Below the pieces are notes generated by a model. That model did not search any database and was not told where the DNA came from. It saw only the letters and a program-made list of their open reading frames with translations. A stretch of 46,434 nucleotides of DNA from an uncultured Desulfuromonadales bacterium (lineage in GTDB: Bacteria > Desulfobacterota > Desulfuromonadia > Geobacterales > Pseudopelobacteraceae), in assembly GCA_903868145.1 (NCBI GenBank), contig CAIPTY010000027.1, forward strand, positions 1-46,434, given 5' to 3'. The stretch's first letter is position 1; every line of letters starts with the position of its first letter. A program made the translations under genes and the position numbers. This document shows, piece by piece, positions 26,897-36,509 of this stretch.

Positions 26897-28483
26897 ATGA
26901 ACAAATCTGAGCTTTGGAACCGCTATCAAAAATACCTCTGCACCTGCCCCGAAATATCACTGTCGGTTGACATCAGCCGCATGAATTTCGGCGACGATTT
27001 CTGGAGCCGGATGGAACCGGCCATGCAGCGAGCTTTTGAGGCAATGGCGGAGCTGGAAAAGGGAGCCATCGCCAACCCGGACGAGGGGCGCATGGTCGGG
27101 CATTACTGGCTGCGCAATGCCCCTCTGGCACCCGGCGCCGACATACGCAGGGAGATTGAAGCTGCCATTTCCCAGGTACAGTCTTTTTCCGCCGCGATCC
27201 ATGAAGGCACGGTCCGGGCTGCCAACGGTGACATCTTCAAAAACCTCCTGGTGATCGGTATCGGAGGTTCGGCGCTGGGGCCGCAGTTTGTGGCCGACGC
27301 CCTCACCTCTTCCCGCGACCCGATGGCGGCTTACTTTCTGGACAACACCGACCCTGACGGCATGGATCGGGTCTTTGCCGGACTGGGGGGCGACCTGGCC
27401 CGGACACTCGTAATCGTCATCTCCAAGAGCGGTTCCACCAAGGAGACGCGTAACGGCATGCTGGAAACCACGGCCGCCTACACCCGCGCCGGACTGGACT
27501 TCAGCCGGCACGCGGTTGCGGTGACCGGTGACGGCAGCGAGCTCGACACTCTGGCTAAAAACGACGTTTGGATTGCACGTTTCCCCATGTGGGACTGGGT
27601 TGGCGGTCGCACATCAGTCACGTCGGCTGTGGGTCTGCTGCCTGCCGCACTTCAGGGAATCGACATTAAGGCAGTGCTGGAGGGGGCGAAGATCTGTGAC
27701 GAGATCACCCGTAAGCCGGATACCCGGAACAACCCGGCAGCGCTGATGGCTCTGATGTGGCACTACGCTACGGGGGGCACGGGCAGTAAGGATATGGTGA
27801 TGCTCCCCTACAAGGACCGCCTGCTGCTCTTTTCGCGCTACCTGCAACAGTTGATCATGGAATCCATCGGCAAGGAACGTGACCTGAACGGGGCAAAGGT
27901 CTACCAGGGGCTGACCGTCTACGGCAACAAGGGCTCCACCGACCAGCACGCCTACGTTCAGCAACTGCGCGAGGGTGTCGCCAACTTCTTCGTGACCTTC
28001 ATCGAGGTGCTCAAGGATCGCGACGGCACCTCCATGCAGGTTGATCCGGGCATAACCAGCGGCGATTACCTGTTCGGCTTTTTCCAGGGCACCCGCACCG
28101 CACTGTATGAGATGGGACGGGAATCAATGACCATCACCGTTGATTCAGTTGATGCCCGCACAATCGGCGCCCTGATCGCGCTGTTCGAGCGAACGGTCGG
28201 TCTGTATGCCAGCCTGGTAAACATAAATGCCTACCATCAGCCGGGAGTCGAGGCCGGTAAAAAGGCGGCCGGCGCGGTAATTTCCTTACAGAAATCGATT
28301 GTAGAGCTGTTAACAGCACACCGGCGAGAGATGACTGCACAGGAAATAGCAGCGGCGTTAGGAAAACCGGATGACACGGAAGCCATCTTCGCCATACTCC
28401 GCCATCTGGCTGCCAACCCCGATCGCACGGTCTCATCCAGCGCCAATGGAGCCCTGAAAGACATACGGTTTTGCTTAAAATAA
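26897..28483 (+). CDS. pgi: Glucose-6-phosphate isomerase
   Basis: This 528-residue enzyme interconverts glucose 6-phosphate and fructose 6-phosphate. Conserved blocks are [53 protein letters not shown] (catalytic His in QH) and [10 protein letters not shown] near the end. AGGAGGA lies 5 bases before the ATG. The stop overlaps the VanW gene's start (TAATG). It is the first gene of a unit that probably continues into vanW and the AMMECR1 gene. Confidence 0.98.
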   Translation: MNKSELWNRYQKYLCTCPEISLSVDISRMNFGDDFWSRMEPAMQRAFEAMAELEKGAIANPDEGRMVGHYWLRNAPLAPGADIRREIEAAISQVQSFSAAIHEGTVRAANGDIFKNLLVIGIGGSALGPQFVADALTSSRDPMAAYFLDNTDPDGMDRVFAGLGGDLARTLVIVISKSGSTKETRNGMLETTAAYTRAGLDFSRHAVAVTGDGSELDTLAKNDVWIARFPMWDWVGGRTSVTSAVGLLPAALQGIDIKAVLEGAKICDEITRKPDTRNNPAALMALMWHYATGGTGSKDMVMLPYKDRLLLFSRYLQQLIMESIGKERDLNGAKVYQGLTVYGNKGSTDQHAYVQQLREGVANFFVTFIEVLKDRDGTSMQVDPGITSGDYLFGFFQGTRTALYEMGRESMTITVDSVDARTIGALIALFERTVGLYASLVNINAYHQPGVEAGKKAAGAVISLQKSIVELLTAHRREMTAQEIAAALGKPDDTEAIFAILRHLAANPDRTVSSSANGALKDIRFCLK

Positions 28484-29235
28484 TGGTAATTAACAAGTTG
28501 ATAAAATTACTTTTTATCATATTATTTTTCCTGCTGTCTGTTCCCGCACACACCAGCGCCGATGACAACCCTTTTTCTCTACTCTGGAGCGGTTTTTCCA
28601 CCTCACTGAAAGGGCGCAGCCCCGAGCAGCGCCACAATGCCGCACTGGCCGGACGCTACATCGATGGCTTCATAATCCCGCCTGGCGGTATCTTCAGTTT
28701 CAACGAACTGGTGGGCGGACGCAGCCGCAACAAAGGGTACGATGCGGCGCCTTTTCTGAACGGAGACGGCCTTCTGGAGGATACTCCGGGAGGCGGCATC
28801 TGCCAATTGGCCTCTACCATCTACAACACCGGGCTTCTGGGCGGCCTGGAGGTGGTCGAACGCTACCCCCACTCCCGCACCGTCCTGCACGTCCCTCCCG
28901 GTCGTGACGCCACCATCGCCTCCTGGCGCAAGGATCTGAAGCTTCGCAATCCCTTTCCCCATCCGCTGCAAATCCGGATCGTCAGCGCTCACAATCGTTT
29001 GACCGTGTCGCTCCGCTCAACGGTCGAAAAGAATTTTACTGTCGATATTCGTACCGAGCAGGTGCCGCTGGAACCGCAGGCCGTATCGGGAAAATCGGGA
29101 AAAAAACAGCCCGGCGGGCATGGGTTTTCAACAGCAACCTGGCGGGTGACGAAAACAGTTGGCGCAGAGCGGAAGGAACTGCTTTCGGAGGATATCTACC
29201 CTGCTCCGAGCCGGATTTTGGCAGGTGGTGATTGA
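28483..29235 (+). CDS. VanW-family exported protein
   Basis: The 250-residue product begins [16 protein letters not shown] and has a clear signal peptide ending near AHTSA (about residue 25). The VanW domain is unmistakable: SFNELVGGRSRNKGY, DTPGGGICQLASTIYNT, RYPHSRTV and ATIASWRKDLKLRNP. VanW is named from vancomycin-resistance clusters but its biochemical role is not established; the fold suggests a cell-envelope function. The start at 28483 (ATG, coupled to the pgi stop) is preferred over the TTG at 28471. It overlaps the next gene at TGATG. Confidence 0.92.
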   Translation: MVINKLIKLLFIILFFLLSVPAHTSADDNPFSLLWSGFSTSLKGRSPEQRHNAALAGRYIDGFIIPPGGIFSFNELVGGRSRNKGYDAAPFLNGDGLLEDTPGGGICQLASTIYNTGLLGGLEVVERYPHSRTVLHVPPGRDATIASWRKDLKLRNPFPHPLQIRIVSAHNRLTVSLRSTVEKNFTVDIRTEQVPLEPQAVSGKSGKKQPGGHGFSTATWRVTKTVGAERKELLSEDIYPAPSRILAGGD

Positions 29236-29834
29236 TGAAGTTTATAGGGAGCACCATACTGGTTTTCATTGCGGTATGCACGATTACAACCGTTTCCCAT
29301 GCAGACTTCAATTTTAACAAAACAGAGAAGCAGCAACTTCTGGACTATGCCCGTGCCACTCTGGCGGCCCGGGTAGCTGGCACAGCCCTGCCGTCACCGC
29401 CCGATTGCGCCACCCGCCAGCAGCGAGCCTGCTTCGTGACGTTCTTTATCGGCAGACGGGTCTTCGCCTGCTTTGGCGGCTTTTCACCCCGCAGGGCAAC
29501 ACTGGCCGATGAGATCAGCGAAAACGTCCGGCTGGCATTGAAGAACGATGCACGCGCCCGCTCAGTGACGCAGGAAACTGTAGCCACGGCAGGTGTGCAG
29601 ATCACATTCCCCATCGGGCAGCCGGAGAGGGTGTCAGGCTATCAGAGTATTGATCCGACACGTGAGGGAATGTTCGTAGAAGGCTCCAACGCCGGTGTGG
29701 CATTTGTCCCCGGAGAGGCCCGCACCGCGGCATGGGCCTTCCGCGAGGCCCTGCGCCGCCTGGGCGAGAGTGATCCGGCAGCGGTGGCGGTCTACAGATT
29801 CAAGGCGCTGGCAGTTTCGTCACGGCTGCATTGA
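29235..29834 (+). CDS. Exported AMMECR1-domain protein
   Basis: This 199-residue protein starts at the ATG at 29235 (TGATG overlap with the VanW stop). It has a signal peptide (MKFIGSTILVFIAVCTITT, cleavage near VSHA-DF), unlike cytosolic AMMECR1 proteins. The remainder resembles the AMMECR1 domain: LDYARATLAARVAG at the start, a divergent core (RRVFACFGGFSPRRATLADEI) and GVAFVPGEARTAAWAFREAL near the C-terminus. The usual RGCIG core motif is not preserved. AMMECR1 proteins occur with Memo and radical-SAM proteins, but none is here. A periplasmic role with VanW is inferred from coupling. Function unknown. Confidence 0.8.
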   Translation: MKFIGSTILVFIAVCTITTVSHADFNFNKTEKQQLLDYARATLAARVAGTALPSPPDCATRQQRACFVTFFIGRRVFACFGGFSPRRATLADEISENVRLALKNDARARSVTQETVATAGVQITFPIGQPERVSGYQSIDPTREGMFVEGSNAGVAFVPGEARTAAWAFREALRRLGESDPAAVAVYRFKALAVSSRLH

Positions 29835-29940
29835 AGTCTCGCACGAAGTGGCGTGAGCAGTAAGTATCCGATTAATTTTAATTTACACGTGGCTCTTTAT
29901 TTTTAGGCACGAACAGTTGGGCGAGCATGAAACCGATCAC

Positions 29941-29976
29941 TTGCATTGGTCGATTTATTGGTCTATATTTTGACCA
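29941..29976 (+). promoter_or_regulatory. Promoter and candidate operator of the toxin-antitoxin module
   Basis: TTGCAT (29941-29946) and TATATT (29964-29969) are spaced by 17 bases, a plausible sigma-70 promoter. TGGTC (29959-29963) and GACCA (29972-29976) flank the -10 as an inverted repeat, and TTGGTC occurs twice. This suits autorepression by a Phd/YefM-type antitoxin, which is an inference from known TA modules. Confidence 0.5.
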
Positions 29977-30008
29977 CAAAGGGATTCGTATTACGGGAGG
30001 TAAAATCA

Positions 30009-30299
30009 ATGAGAGCGATTTCAATCAGTAATGACATTATTCCAATTGCAGAATTTAAGACCAATATTTCCAAGTGGTTCAAAACACTTCAAACATCCAG
30101 ACATCCACTTATCATTACCCAGAACAGCAAACCAGCCGGTGTACTTCTGTCCGCTTCGGATTACGATGAATTGGTTTACCGAAAATCTTTTCTTGATTCT
30201 GTTGAGAAGGGGATTGCGGACGTTGAAAACGGGCGTACCCAAACTACATACGAACTACGAAAAGCCCTGCAGGCTCGAAGAAGTGCCGGTAATCAATGA
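30009..30299 (+). CDS. Phd/YefM-family antitoxin
   Basis: The 96-residue product starts at MRAISISND with GGGAGG upstream; a longer in-frame start at 29946 would run through the promoter. The N-terminus IIPIAEFKTNISKWF and the strand HPLIITQNSKPAGVLLSASDYDEL are typical of Phd/YefM DNA-binding antitoxins. The C-terminal half is helical and charged, as expected for toxin neutralisation. Its stop overlaps the toxin start by 4 bases (ATGA). Confidence 0.9.
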   Translation: MRAISISNDIIPIAEFKTNISKWFKTLQTSRHPLIITQNSKPAGVLLSASDYDELVYRKSFLDSVEKGIADVENGRTQTTYELRKALQARRSAGNQ

Positions 30300-30595
30300 G
30301 CGTAACATGGTCACAGGAAGCTGGCAAAAATCTGCTTGACACAGAGGATTTCATTGCACGTGATAGCCTGGAGCGCGCTGTCCGGTTTGTTGATGCACTT
30401 ATTGATCACGTTGAAGCAATTTTGACTGATAATCCAAGAAGCGGAAGGACTGTGCCAGAAATAGGAAGTCCTGATATTCGAGAGCTTATTTACCGAGGAT
30501 ATCGCATTGTCTACCGATTGAATGTTGATCGAATCGAAATACTTACGGTTTTTGAAGGACATCGGCTATTGCGACTGAATGAATCAGGCGATTAG
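30296..30595 (+). CDS. ParE/RelE-family toxin
   Basis: This 99-residue protein has the RelE/ParE fold pattern: two N-terminal helices (EAGKNLLDTEDFIARDS, ERAVRFVDALIDHVEAI), NPRSGRTVPEI, RELIYRGYRIVYRLNVDRIEILTVFEGHRLL. The phrase IRELIYRGYRIVYR favours the ParE branch (gyrase target) over RelE ribonucleases, but this is not certain. It is coupled to the antitoxin (ATGA overlap), consistent with a functional type II module. Confidence 0.9.
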   Translation: MSVTWSQEAGKNLLDTEDFIARDSLERAVRFVDALIDHVEAILTDNPRSGRTVPEIGSPDIRELIYRGYRIVYRLNVDRIEILTVFEGHRLLRLNESGD

Positions 30596-30802
30596 GATAG
30601 GATTAATCAAGATACCAAAAGGAGAGAGGCTATTTTTAAGTAATGAGTTTTTCCTTTTACTACAAAAGAGAGAAAAAGCAGGAAGGCAATAACAAAAATG
30701 GCAGGAAAAAGATGGACGCTTCCTGTATATTACCAGCTTGATGAAATGGAGCAGGGATTCGCTGAAAACCCGATTTAATTTTGCCGTCAATAAGGAGCTA
30801 CC
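30596..30802. other. Gap between the TA module and the macroglobulin gene
   Basis: This 207-base purine-rich stretch contains only very short frames, such as 30643-30741 (33 codons), with no suitable ribosome site. It ends in AAGGAG before the next ATG. No terminator or promoter stands out. Confidence 0.35.
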
Positions 30803-33800
30803 ATGAAAGTGTCCCACATCTTCATCTCCCTGCTGCTGATTACCGTATCGTTTCTAACCATACCACCCGCTCAGGCAGCCCCCAAGCCGCAGGATGCCCG
30901 GGGTACGGTTATGATGGCCGAGACCAACAAACCGGTGGCCGGTGCAGAAATAACCTTTTTCAGCACTAACGACAAGGGAATGGCCGCCACTGCAACCGCG
31001 AAATGTGTATCAGGCCCTGAAGGCACATTCCGCCTTACTCTTCCTGCCGCTACCTACACCTGGTTCGTCAAAGCCGATGGGTTTGGAACCATGCAGAACA
31101 GCATGACAGTGACTGACAAGCCGGTCGAGTTGAGTACGGTCTACCTGCAAAAACCGGCCGAACTGTTTGGCAGGGTCGTGGACGGAAGCGGCGCAGGTGT
31201 CGCCGGTGCCGTTATAGCAGCCAATGCGCTGAATACGGTAACCAGCGGCAGCGACGGTCGTTTTCGTCTCGCCGCACTGACTCCACAAGGGTACGAACCT
31301 GCCCTGCGCAAGCCGGGCTGGGTGCTGGAGAAGACCATCTATTACCATCTCGCTTCCGGTGAAAAAAAGGATATGGGCGATCTGGTCATCCGTCGCGCCG
31401 CTGCGTTGAATGTTCACATTTCTGTCCGCGAAAAGGGGCAACCTTCACAATTGCAGAATATCAGCGTCAGCCTGAGTGGCAGCGGAATCTATCGATCGGG
31501 CAAAGCCGACAAGAAGGGCCTTATGACGCTGGGGAACCTTCCGCCGGGTCGCTATGCCGTCTCGGTGTCTGATGAGCGCCTCAAGGATTCAAAACAGGAG
31601 CTGCTGATTGGAGAAGGACAGAACAGCGAAACAACGCTGGTTGCCGAATTAAAGCCACCATCCCTGAGTATCGAAGAGTACAACGAGGTCTTTCTGCCGA
31701 ACAAACCGTTCAAACTGCGCGCCAACAGCCTGCGGGTTGAAAAAGCGGAAGCCGTCCTGTCTCAGGTATCCGCAACCGGACTTCTGGATGGATCATTCGA
31801 TCTGCGAAAACCGGACGCTATACCGGTCGGCGCCTTGAAGAAGAACGTCAGCATCCCGGTTGTATTCAAGGCACGCCGCGACAGTCACAGCCGTTATGGC
31901 CGCTTTTCCCTGCCGGGACTACAGCCGGGAGCCTATCTGCTTGAATTAAAAGGCAATGGAGCCACGGCTCGCTTCGGTTTCCTGGTGACCCGCCTGGGGC
32001 TGATTGCCAAGACCTCGCCAAATGGAACGCTCCTCTTTGCTACCGACCTGATCAGCGGCTCACCGCTGGCCGGTGTCCGGATCGGCTCGCTGCCACGGAG
32101 CGGCAGTGCGGTCAGCGATCAGCAGGGGCTTGCCGTCTGGAAGGGAGCAGCAAATTCGACAAGTCTGACGGGACATAACGGAGACAACCTGGCCTTTCTG
32201 GAACTGCCCACTGGTGAGGAAGTCACCAAGGCGGCATCCCTCAAAGGCTACATCTACACCGACCGGCCCGCATACCGCCCAGCCCAGGATGTTTTCTTCA
32301 AAGGCGTCCTGCGACAGAGGGCCGGTGAGGGATACCAGCTCCCCACCCTGCCGCAGGTTCGCGTGACAATCAAGGACGATAACGACAAGGCAGTCTGCGA
32401 TTCAAGTTTCAGCGTTTCCGCCAAAGGTTCATTCCATGGCAAATGTCCCCTGCCCCCCGTTCCTGCACTGGGTGAGTACAGTATTACCGCCAGCGGAGGA
32501 GGAGAGTCGTGGCAGGGTTCGTTCCGGGTGCTCGAGTACCGCAAGCCGGAGTTCGAGGTCAAGGCGGTGGCCGATCGCAGATTCCTGGTAGCCGGTGACA
32601 CGGGGCAGATCAAGGTTTCAGGGCGCTATTACTTCGGCGCGCCGGTGGCAGGCGGCAAACTGGTCTGGCGGATCTACTCGAAACCGGCCTGGGGCCTGGG
32701 TGCAGCGGGCGGCGATGATGACACAAATGATGAAGAGGGTCGTGCCGGCGGCGGCTATGCCGATTTTATCGGTGAGGGTGAGACGAAACTGGATGAGAAC
32801 GGCGAAGCGATCATCCCGGTGACGGGCAATACCCATGACGCACCCTTCACGTACACCCTTGAGGCCGATGTCACTGATGCCTCCACCCGACAGGTGTCGG
32901 GATCGGGCAGTGTGAACGTTGTGCCGTCGCTGGTATCGTTGAACGTCAAGGCGGGAAATTATCTGGCCAGGCCGGGCGACCCCCAGGACATCGCTCTCAG
33001 GGCTGCCACGTGGGAAGGGGCTGCCGTGGCGCTGCCGCTCAAGCTCAGCTTCGAGCGCCAGATCTACGACAAGAAGACACGCTCCTATCTGTGGCAGGAG
33101 ACTGAAAACACCAGCCTGAACACAGCGACTGACGGCAGCGCGCGCACCCGCTTCAGTTTCCCCTCACCCGGCTATTGGCAGATCAAGGCTGAAGGGGCCG
33201 ATGAAGCCGGGCGTAAATCTGTTGCCACCACCTCGGTCTGGGTCTGGAAAGCAGGCTTTTCCTGGGAAGGTTCCTATCGTGAGCTGGAGGCAGAGTTCGA
33301 CCGGAAGAGCTACAAACCGGGTGAAACGGCGCGCTTGATCGTACGGGCGCCGATAACCGGGGGCAGCCTGCTGTTGACCCTGGAGGGACGTGATATCGCA
33401 AGCACTCGTATCGTGCCGCTGAAGGGGATGGTGGAGGTTATCGAGATCCCGGTCACTGAGGCCCATGCCCCCTATATCCAGATCTCGGCGGTAGCGGTCG
33501 GTGGCGGTCGTTTCTTCAGCCGCACCCTGCCCCTGAGGGTCGATTACCAGCCGGACAAGCTGGAGCTGAAGGTTACACCGGACAGACCGGTGTATGCGCC
33601 GGGTGACCCGGTGCGCCTGACCATATCAGCCTCCCGGTCCGGCAAACCTGTTCCAACCGAAATATCTTTGGGAGTGGTAGATGAGGCCATCTATGCCATC
33701 GCCAAGGAACGCCCGGATGATATCTGGCAGTTTTTCCGCGGCACGAGAGAACATCTGGTGACCACACTGCACTCCTTCCCACGGGTCTATCTGGGGGGGG

Positions 33801-35956
33801 CGGCCAAGGAAAAGGCAGCCGCACCGGTGGCCGATGATAGTCTGAAGGGGCTGAAAGTTCGGAAGGTATTCAAGGATACCGCCGCCTGGTTCCCCATGCT
33901 TGAAGCAATGGCTGACGGAACCGCTACAGCCGCATTTGACCTGCCTGACAACCTGACAGCGTGGCGGGCTACCGCCATCGGCCACACACCAACCAGCCAG
34001 TTCGGCACCGCCCGGGAGAAGTTCATCGCCCGGCTGGAACTGATGGCCCGTCTGGCGCCGCCCCGATTCCTGATTGCAGGTGACGAGCTCCAGGTACCGG
34101 GTGTGATCACCAGCATGCTGGATACGGAACAGCAGGCACAGAGCCGTTTCGAAGCTACCGGCCTGACCCTGTTGGGCGAAACCGCCTTCAGCGGAGGCAT
34201 TCCCGCACGGGGGACCCTGCGGGCCAATGTGAACCTGCGGGCCGATGCGGCGGGTTCTGCCACCCTGCGCCTGCTGGCCAAAGGCAATGACAAGGGCGAC
34301 GCCATGGAGTTGACCCTGCCGGTACTGCCGCGCTCCATTTTCCGCGAGATAAGCGGGGGGATCGCCCTGCGTGATGCGGATGGGGCAACCGAACTGAACC
34401 TGCCGTCGGAGGCACTGCCCGGTACGGCGCAGTTGAAACTCACCATTGCCCCCACCATAGCCGCCAGCCTCAACGGCGCCATCAATCGACTGGTTGAGTT
34501 CCCCTACGGCTGTGTCGAACAGACACTGTCCCGTTTTATCCCTGCGGTCTATGCCAAATCGCTGTTAAAGAAAAATGGCTGGCAGCCCGACCCGGCCACT
34601 GAAGCCAAACTCCCTCAGGTGATTGCCGAGGGGATCAGGCGACTGGAGGAGATGCAGCACGAGGATGGTGGTTGGGGATGGTGGAAGAATGACGCCACCA
34701 GCATTACCATGACCGCCCATGCCGTTTATGGATTGGGGCTGGCCTCCAAAAACGGACTGGTGATTCCTGAAAACCTGCTCAAACGTGGTGTAGAGACATT
34801 GGAAAAGCTGACTGCGACAGCCATGACCGATGATCTGCCCCGCGCCTACCGGGCACTTGCCATAAACGGTGTACGCAAGAAAGATCTGGAACGTAAAATT
34901 GCGGCGGCCTGGAAGTCGCTGCCACTTTCGGAGCAACTGGCCTACGGCGATGCTTTGGGATTTATTGACCAGAAGGATGAACTCGCATCGCTCATCGGCC
35001 AGATGAAGAAAGAAATCCGGAGCGAAGGAGAGACAGCCTACCTGAAAGACACCAACGCTGAATCCTGGTGGTACGGCTGGCGCTGGGGCTCGTCTGCGGT
35101 TGAGACCACCGCGGCCATGCTCTCGCTGCTGGTCACTCAGGACGCCGCAGATCCTTTAAATGCACGACTGGCCGGTTTCCTGGCCCGCCGACAGGAGGGT
35201 GGCTGGTGGCGCACCACCACCGCCTCTGCGGCAGCGGTGAAGGCTCTGGCCGATTATGTTGCCGCCAGCGGCGAAACAACAGCCAGTTACACGGCAAACA
35301 TTTCTCTCAACGGCAACGAGCTGGGAACCTGGCGGGTGGATAACGGCAGAGTGGTGGCGGGTGATACACGACTGACCATTCCGGCGGATAGACTGAAGAG
35401 TGGAGCCAACCGTCTGAGCGTTTCCAAGGTCGGATCCGGCGCGTTCTATCTGGCTGCCAACCTGGAATACCGGGCAGCGCCCGAAGCGGCGACTTCAAGC
35501 AATGGCCTGAAGCTGGAACGAAGCTTCTACAGGGTCACGACCGCCAAAACCGGAAGTGTCTGGCTGCGTGAATATACACAACTCAATCCTGGTGAGACAG
35601 TCAAACCGGGTGACGATATCGAAGTGCGATTGATCGTGGAGAACCAGCGGGCTCTGGAATACGTCATCATCGAAGACCGCCTGCCGGCAGGATTCGAGTC
35701 GCGCGAGACCGATCGTGACCCTCGTTTCATCAGCGAAACCGGGTATATGGGATGGTATTCCCAGCGGGAGCGGCGCGACGAAAAACTGGCCTTCTTCGTC
35801 ACCACTCTGCCTGCCGGAAGGCACGAGTTCCGGCATGTGCTCTATCCGGAGCTAACGGGTCGGATGCTTGCTCTGCCGACAGCAGCTTGGCCCATGTACC
35901 AGCCGGAACTGCGGGGCGAAAGCAAGCCATGGCTCTTTGATGTAAAGGTGCATTAA
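30803..35956 (+). CDS. Bacterial alpha-2-macroglobulin family protein with thioester motif
   Basis: This 1717-residue exported protein has a signal peptide (MKVSHIFISLLLITVSFL, cleavage near AQA) without a lipobox, an N-terminal run of carboxypeptidase-regulatory/Ig-like domains (about 30-290), macroglobulin domains with GYIYTDRPAYRPAQDVFFKG (about 480), and an A2M core with LGVVDEAIYAI and PDNLTAWRATAIGH. The reactive thioester motif CVEQ (C1237, Q1240 in YGCVEQTLSRF) is intact, followed by the alpha-toroid (EMQHEDGGWGWWKNDATS). Bacterial A2Ms are thought to trap proteases in the periplasm. No pbpC partner is next to it. AAGGAG lies 6 bases before the ATG. Confidence 0.95.
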   Translation: MKVSHIFISLLLITVSFLTIPPAQAAPKPQDARGTVMMAETNKPVAGAEITFFSTNDKGMAATATAKCVSGPEGTFRLTLPAATYTWFVKADGFGTMQNSMTVTDKPVELSTVYLQKPAELFGRVVDGSGAGVAGAVIAANALNTVTSGSDGRFRLAALTPQGYEPALRKPGWVLEKTIYYHLASGEKKDMGDLVIRRAAALNVHISVREKGQPSQLQNISVSLSGSGIYRSGKADKKGLMTLGNLPPGRYAVSVSDERLKDSKQELLIGEGQNSETTLVAELKPPSLSIEEYNEVFLPNKPFKLRANSLRVEKAEAVLSQVSATGLLDGSFDLRKPDAIPVGALKKNVSIPVVFKARRDSHSRYGRFSLPGLQPGAYLLELKGNGATARFGFLVTRLGLIAKTSPNGTLLFATDLISGSPLAGVRIGSLPRSGSAVSDQQGLAVWKGAANSTSLTGHNGDNLAFLELPTGEEVTKAASLKGYIYTDRPAYRPAQDVFFKGVLRQRAGEGYQLPTLPQVRVTIKDDNDKAVCDSSFSVSAKGSFHGKCPLPPVPALGEYSITASGGGESWQGSFRVLEYRKPEFEVKAVADRRFLVAGDTGQIKVSGRYYFGAPVAGGKLVWRIYSKPAWGLGAAGGDDDTNDEEGRAGGGYADFIGEGETKLDENGEAIIPVTGNTHDAPFTYTLEADVTDASTRQVSGSGSVNVVPSLVSLNVKAGNYLARPGDPQDIALRAATWEGAAVALPLKLSFERQIYDKKTRSYLWQETENTSLNTATDGSARTRFSFPSPGYWQIKAEGADEAGRKSVATTSVWVWKAGFSWEGSYRELEAEFDRKSYKPGETARLIVRAPITGGSLLLTLEGRDIASTRIVPLKGMVEVIEIPVTEAHAPYIQISAVAVGGGRFFSRTLPLRVDYQPDKLELKVTPDRPVYAPGDPVRLTISASRSGKPVPTEISLGVVDEAIYAIAKERPDDIWQFFRGTREHLVTTLHSFPRVYLGGAAKEKAAAPVADDSLKGLKVRKVFKDTAAWFPMLEAMADGTATAAFDLPDNLTAWRATAIGHTPTSQFGTAREKFIARLELMARLAPPRFLIAGDELQVPGVITSMLDTEQQAQSRFEATGLTLLGETAFSGGIPARGTLRANVNLRADAAGSATLRLLAKGNDKGDAMELTLPVLPRSIFREISGGIALRDADGATELNLPSEALPGTAQLKLTIAPTIAASLNGAINRLVEFPYGCVEQTLSRFIPAVYAKSLLKKNGWQPDPATEAKLPQVIAEGIRRLEEMQHEDGGWGWWKNDATSITMTAHAVYGLGLASKNGLVIPENLLKRGVETLEKLTATAMTDDLPRAYRALAINGVRKKDLERKIAAAWKSLPLSEQLAYGDALGFIDQKDELASLIGQMKKEIRSEGETAYLKDTNAESWWYGWRWGSSAVETTAAMLSLLVTQDAADPLNARLAGFLARRQEGGWWRTTTASAAAVKALADYVAASGETTASYTANISLNGNELGTWRVDNGRVVAGDTRLTIPADRLKSGANRLSVSKVGSGAFYLAANLEYRAAPEAATSSNGLKLERSFYRVTTAKTGSVWLREYTQLNPGETVKPGDDIEVRLIVENQRALEYVIIEDRLPAGFESRETDRDPRFISETGYMGWYSQRERRDEKLAFFVTTLPAGRHEFRHVLYPELTGRMLALPTAAWPMYQPELRGESKPWLFDVKVH

Positions 35957-35961
35957 GAGTC

Positions 35962-35990
35962 TTGTCTACAGCCCCGGACAGTGGTATGCT
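35962..35990 (+). promoter_or_regulatory. Candidate promoter for the monoheme cytochrome gene
   Basis: TTGTCT (35962-35967) and TATGCT (35985-35990) are 17 bases apart, just after the macroglobulin stop. Each matches four of six sigma-70 consensus positions. The leader then contains a small GCCGGG...CCCGGC hairpin (36007-36030). No riboswitch consensus was recognised. Confidence 0.38.
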
Positions 35991-36063
35991 TCTTCGCACA
36001 ACGCTTGCCGGGCGGGCGGTAGGTCCCGGCAACGAAATTTGTGGTTTGAAAGGGGAATTATCA

Positions 36064-36360
36064 ATGAAGCAACGTATCATCACTGCCACAGTTGTCGCAG
36101 CACTGGGAATGTTTGCATCTGCAGCTTGTGCCGCCGATGGCGGCGAGGCCTTATTCAAGGCCAAATGCGCATCCTGCCATCCGAATGGCGGCAACATTAT
36201 CAACAAAAGCAAGACCCTCAAAGGGATCAAGGATGTTAAGAAAATCACCAGCAAAATCCGCGCAGGCGGGGGCGGCATGACCGCATTCGATGCCAAGAAT
36301 GTCTCGGATGCCGACGCCAAACTCGTGGCTGATTACATCATAAAAACGTTCAAAAAATAA
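36064..36360 (+). CDS. Small monoheme c-type cytochrome
   Basis: The 98-residue precursor starts MKQRIITATVVAALGM, with AAGGGG upstream and a signal peptide ending near ACA (residue 23). The mature protein has one heme site, C35-A-S-C38-H39, and a likely distal ligand M72 in GGGGMTAFDAKNV. It resembles class I cytochromes of the c6/c553 type: about 75 mature residues, DAKLVADYIIKTFKK at the end. It is probably a soluble periplasmic electron carrier. The longer in-frame start at 35962 overlaps the promoter and is rejected. Confidence 0.93.
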   Translation: MKQRIITATVVAALGMFASAACAADGGEALFKAKCASCHPNGGNIINKSKTLKGIKDVKKITSKIRAGGGGMTAFDAKNVSDADAKLVADYIIKTFKK

Positions 36361-36366
36361 TCGCTT

Positions 36367-36393
36367 CCGGGGCGCGCCGTGGGTGCGCCCCGG
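36367..36393 (+). terminator. GC-rich hairpin after the cytochrome gene
   Basis: CCGGGGCGC and GCGCCCCGG form a perfect 9-bp stem with a 9-base loop, 6 bases after the cytochrome stop. It is followed by TAAAAAA rather than a T run, so it is a stable 3' structure, not a textbook intrinsic terminator on the plus strand. Confidence 0.5.
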
Positions 36394-36509
36394 TAAAAAA
36401 CCTTCCCTGTTGTCAACGTGGCCCCGCCGTTTATTTCGTTCCGTTTCACTTAATGTGACGTGTTACTCGGTGACTTTCACCGTATCCGTGCAGGATCAGG
36501 AGGAATTAC

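Noticed and set aside
30643-30741. 33-codon frame before the macroglobulin gene
   Set aside because: No suitably spaced ribosome site and low-complexity K-rich composition; not enough support.
35991-36063. Cyclic-dinucleotide (GEMM) riboswitch before the cytochrome gene
   Set aside because: Only a small hairpin is present; the conserved GEMM core sequences are absent.
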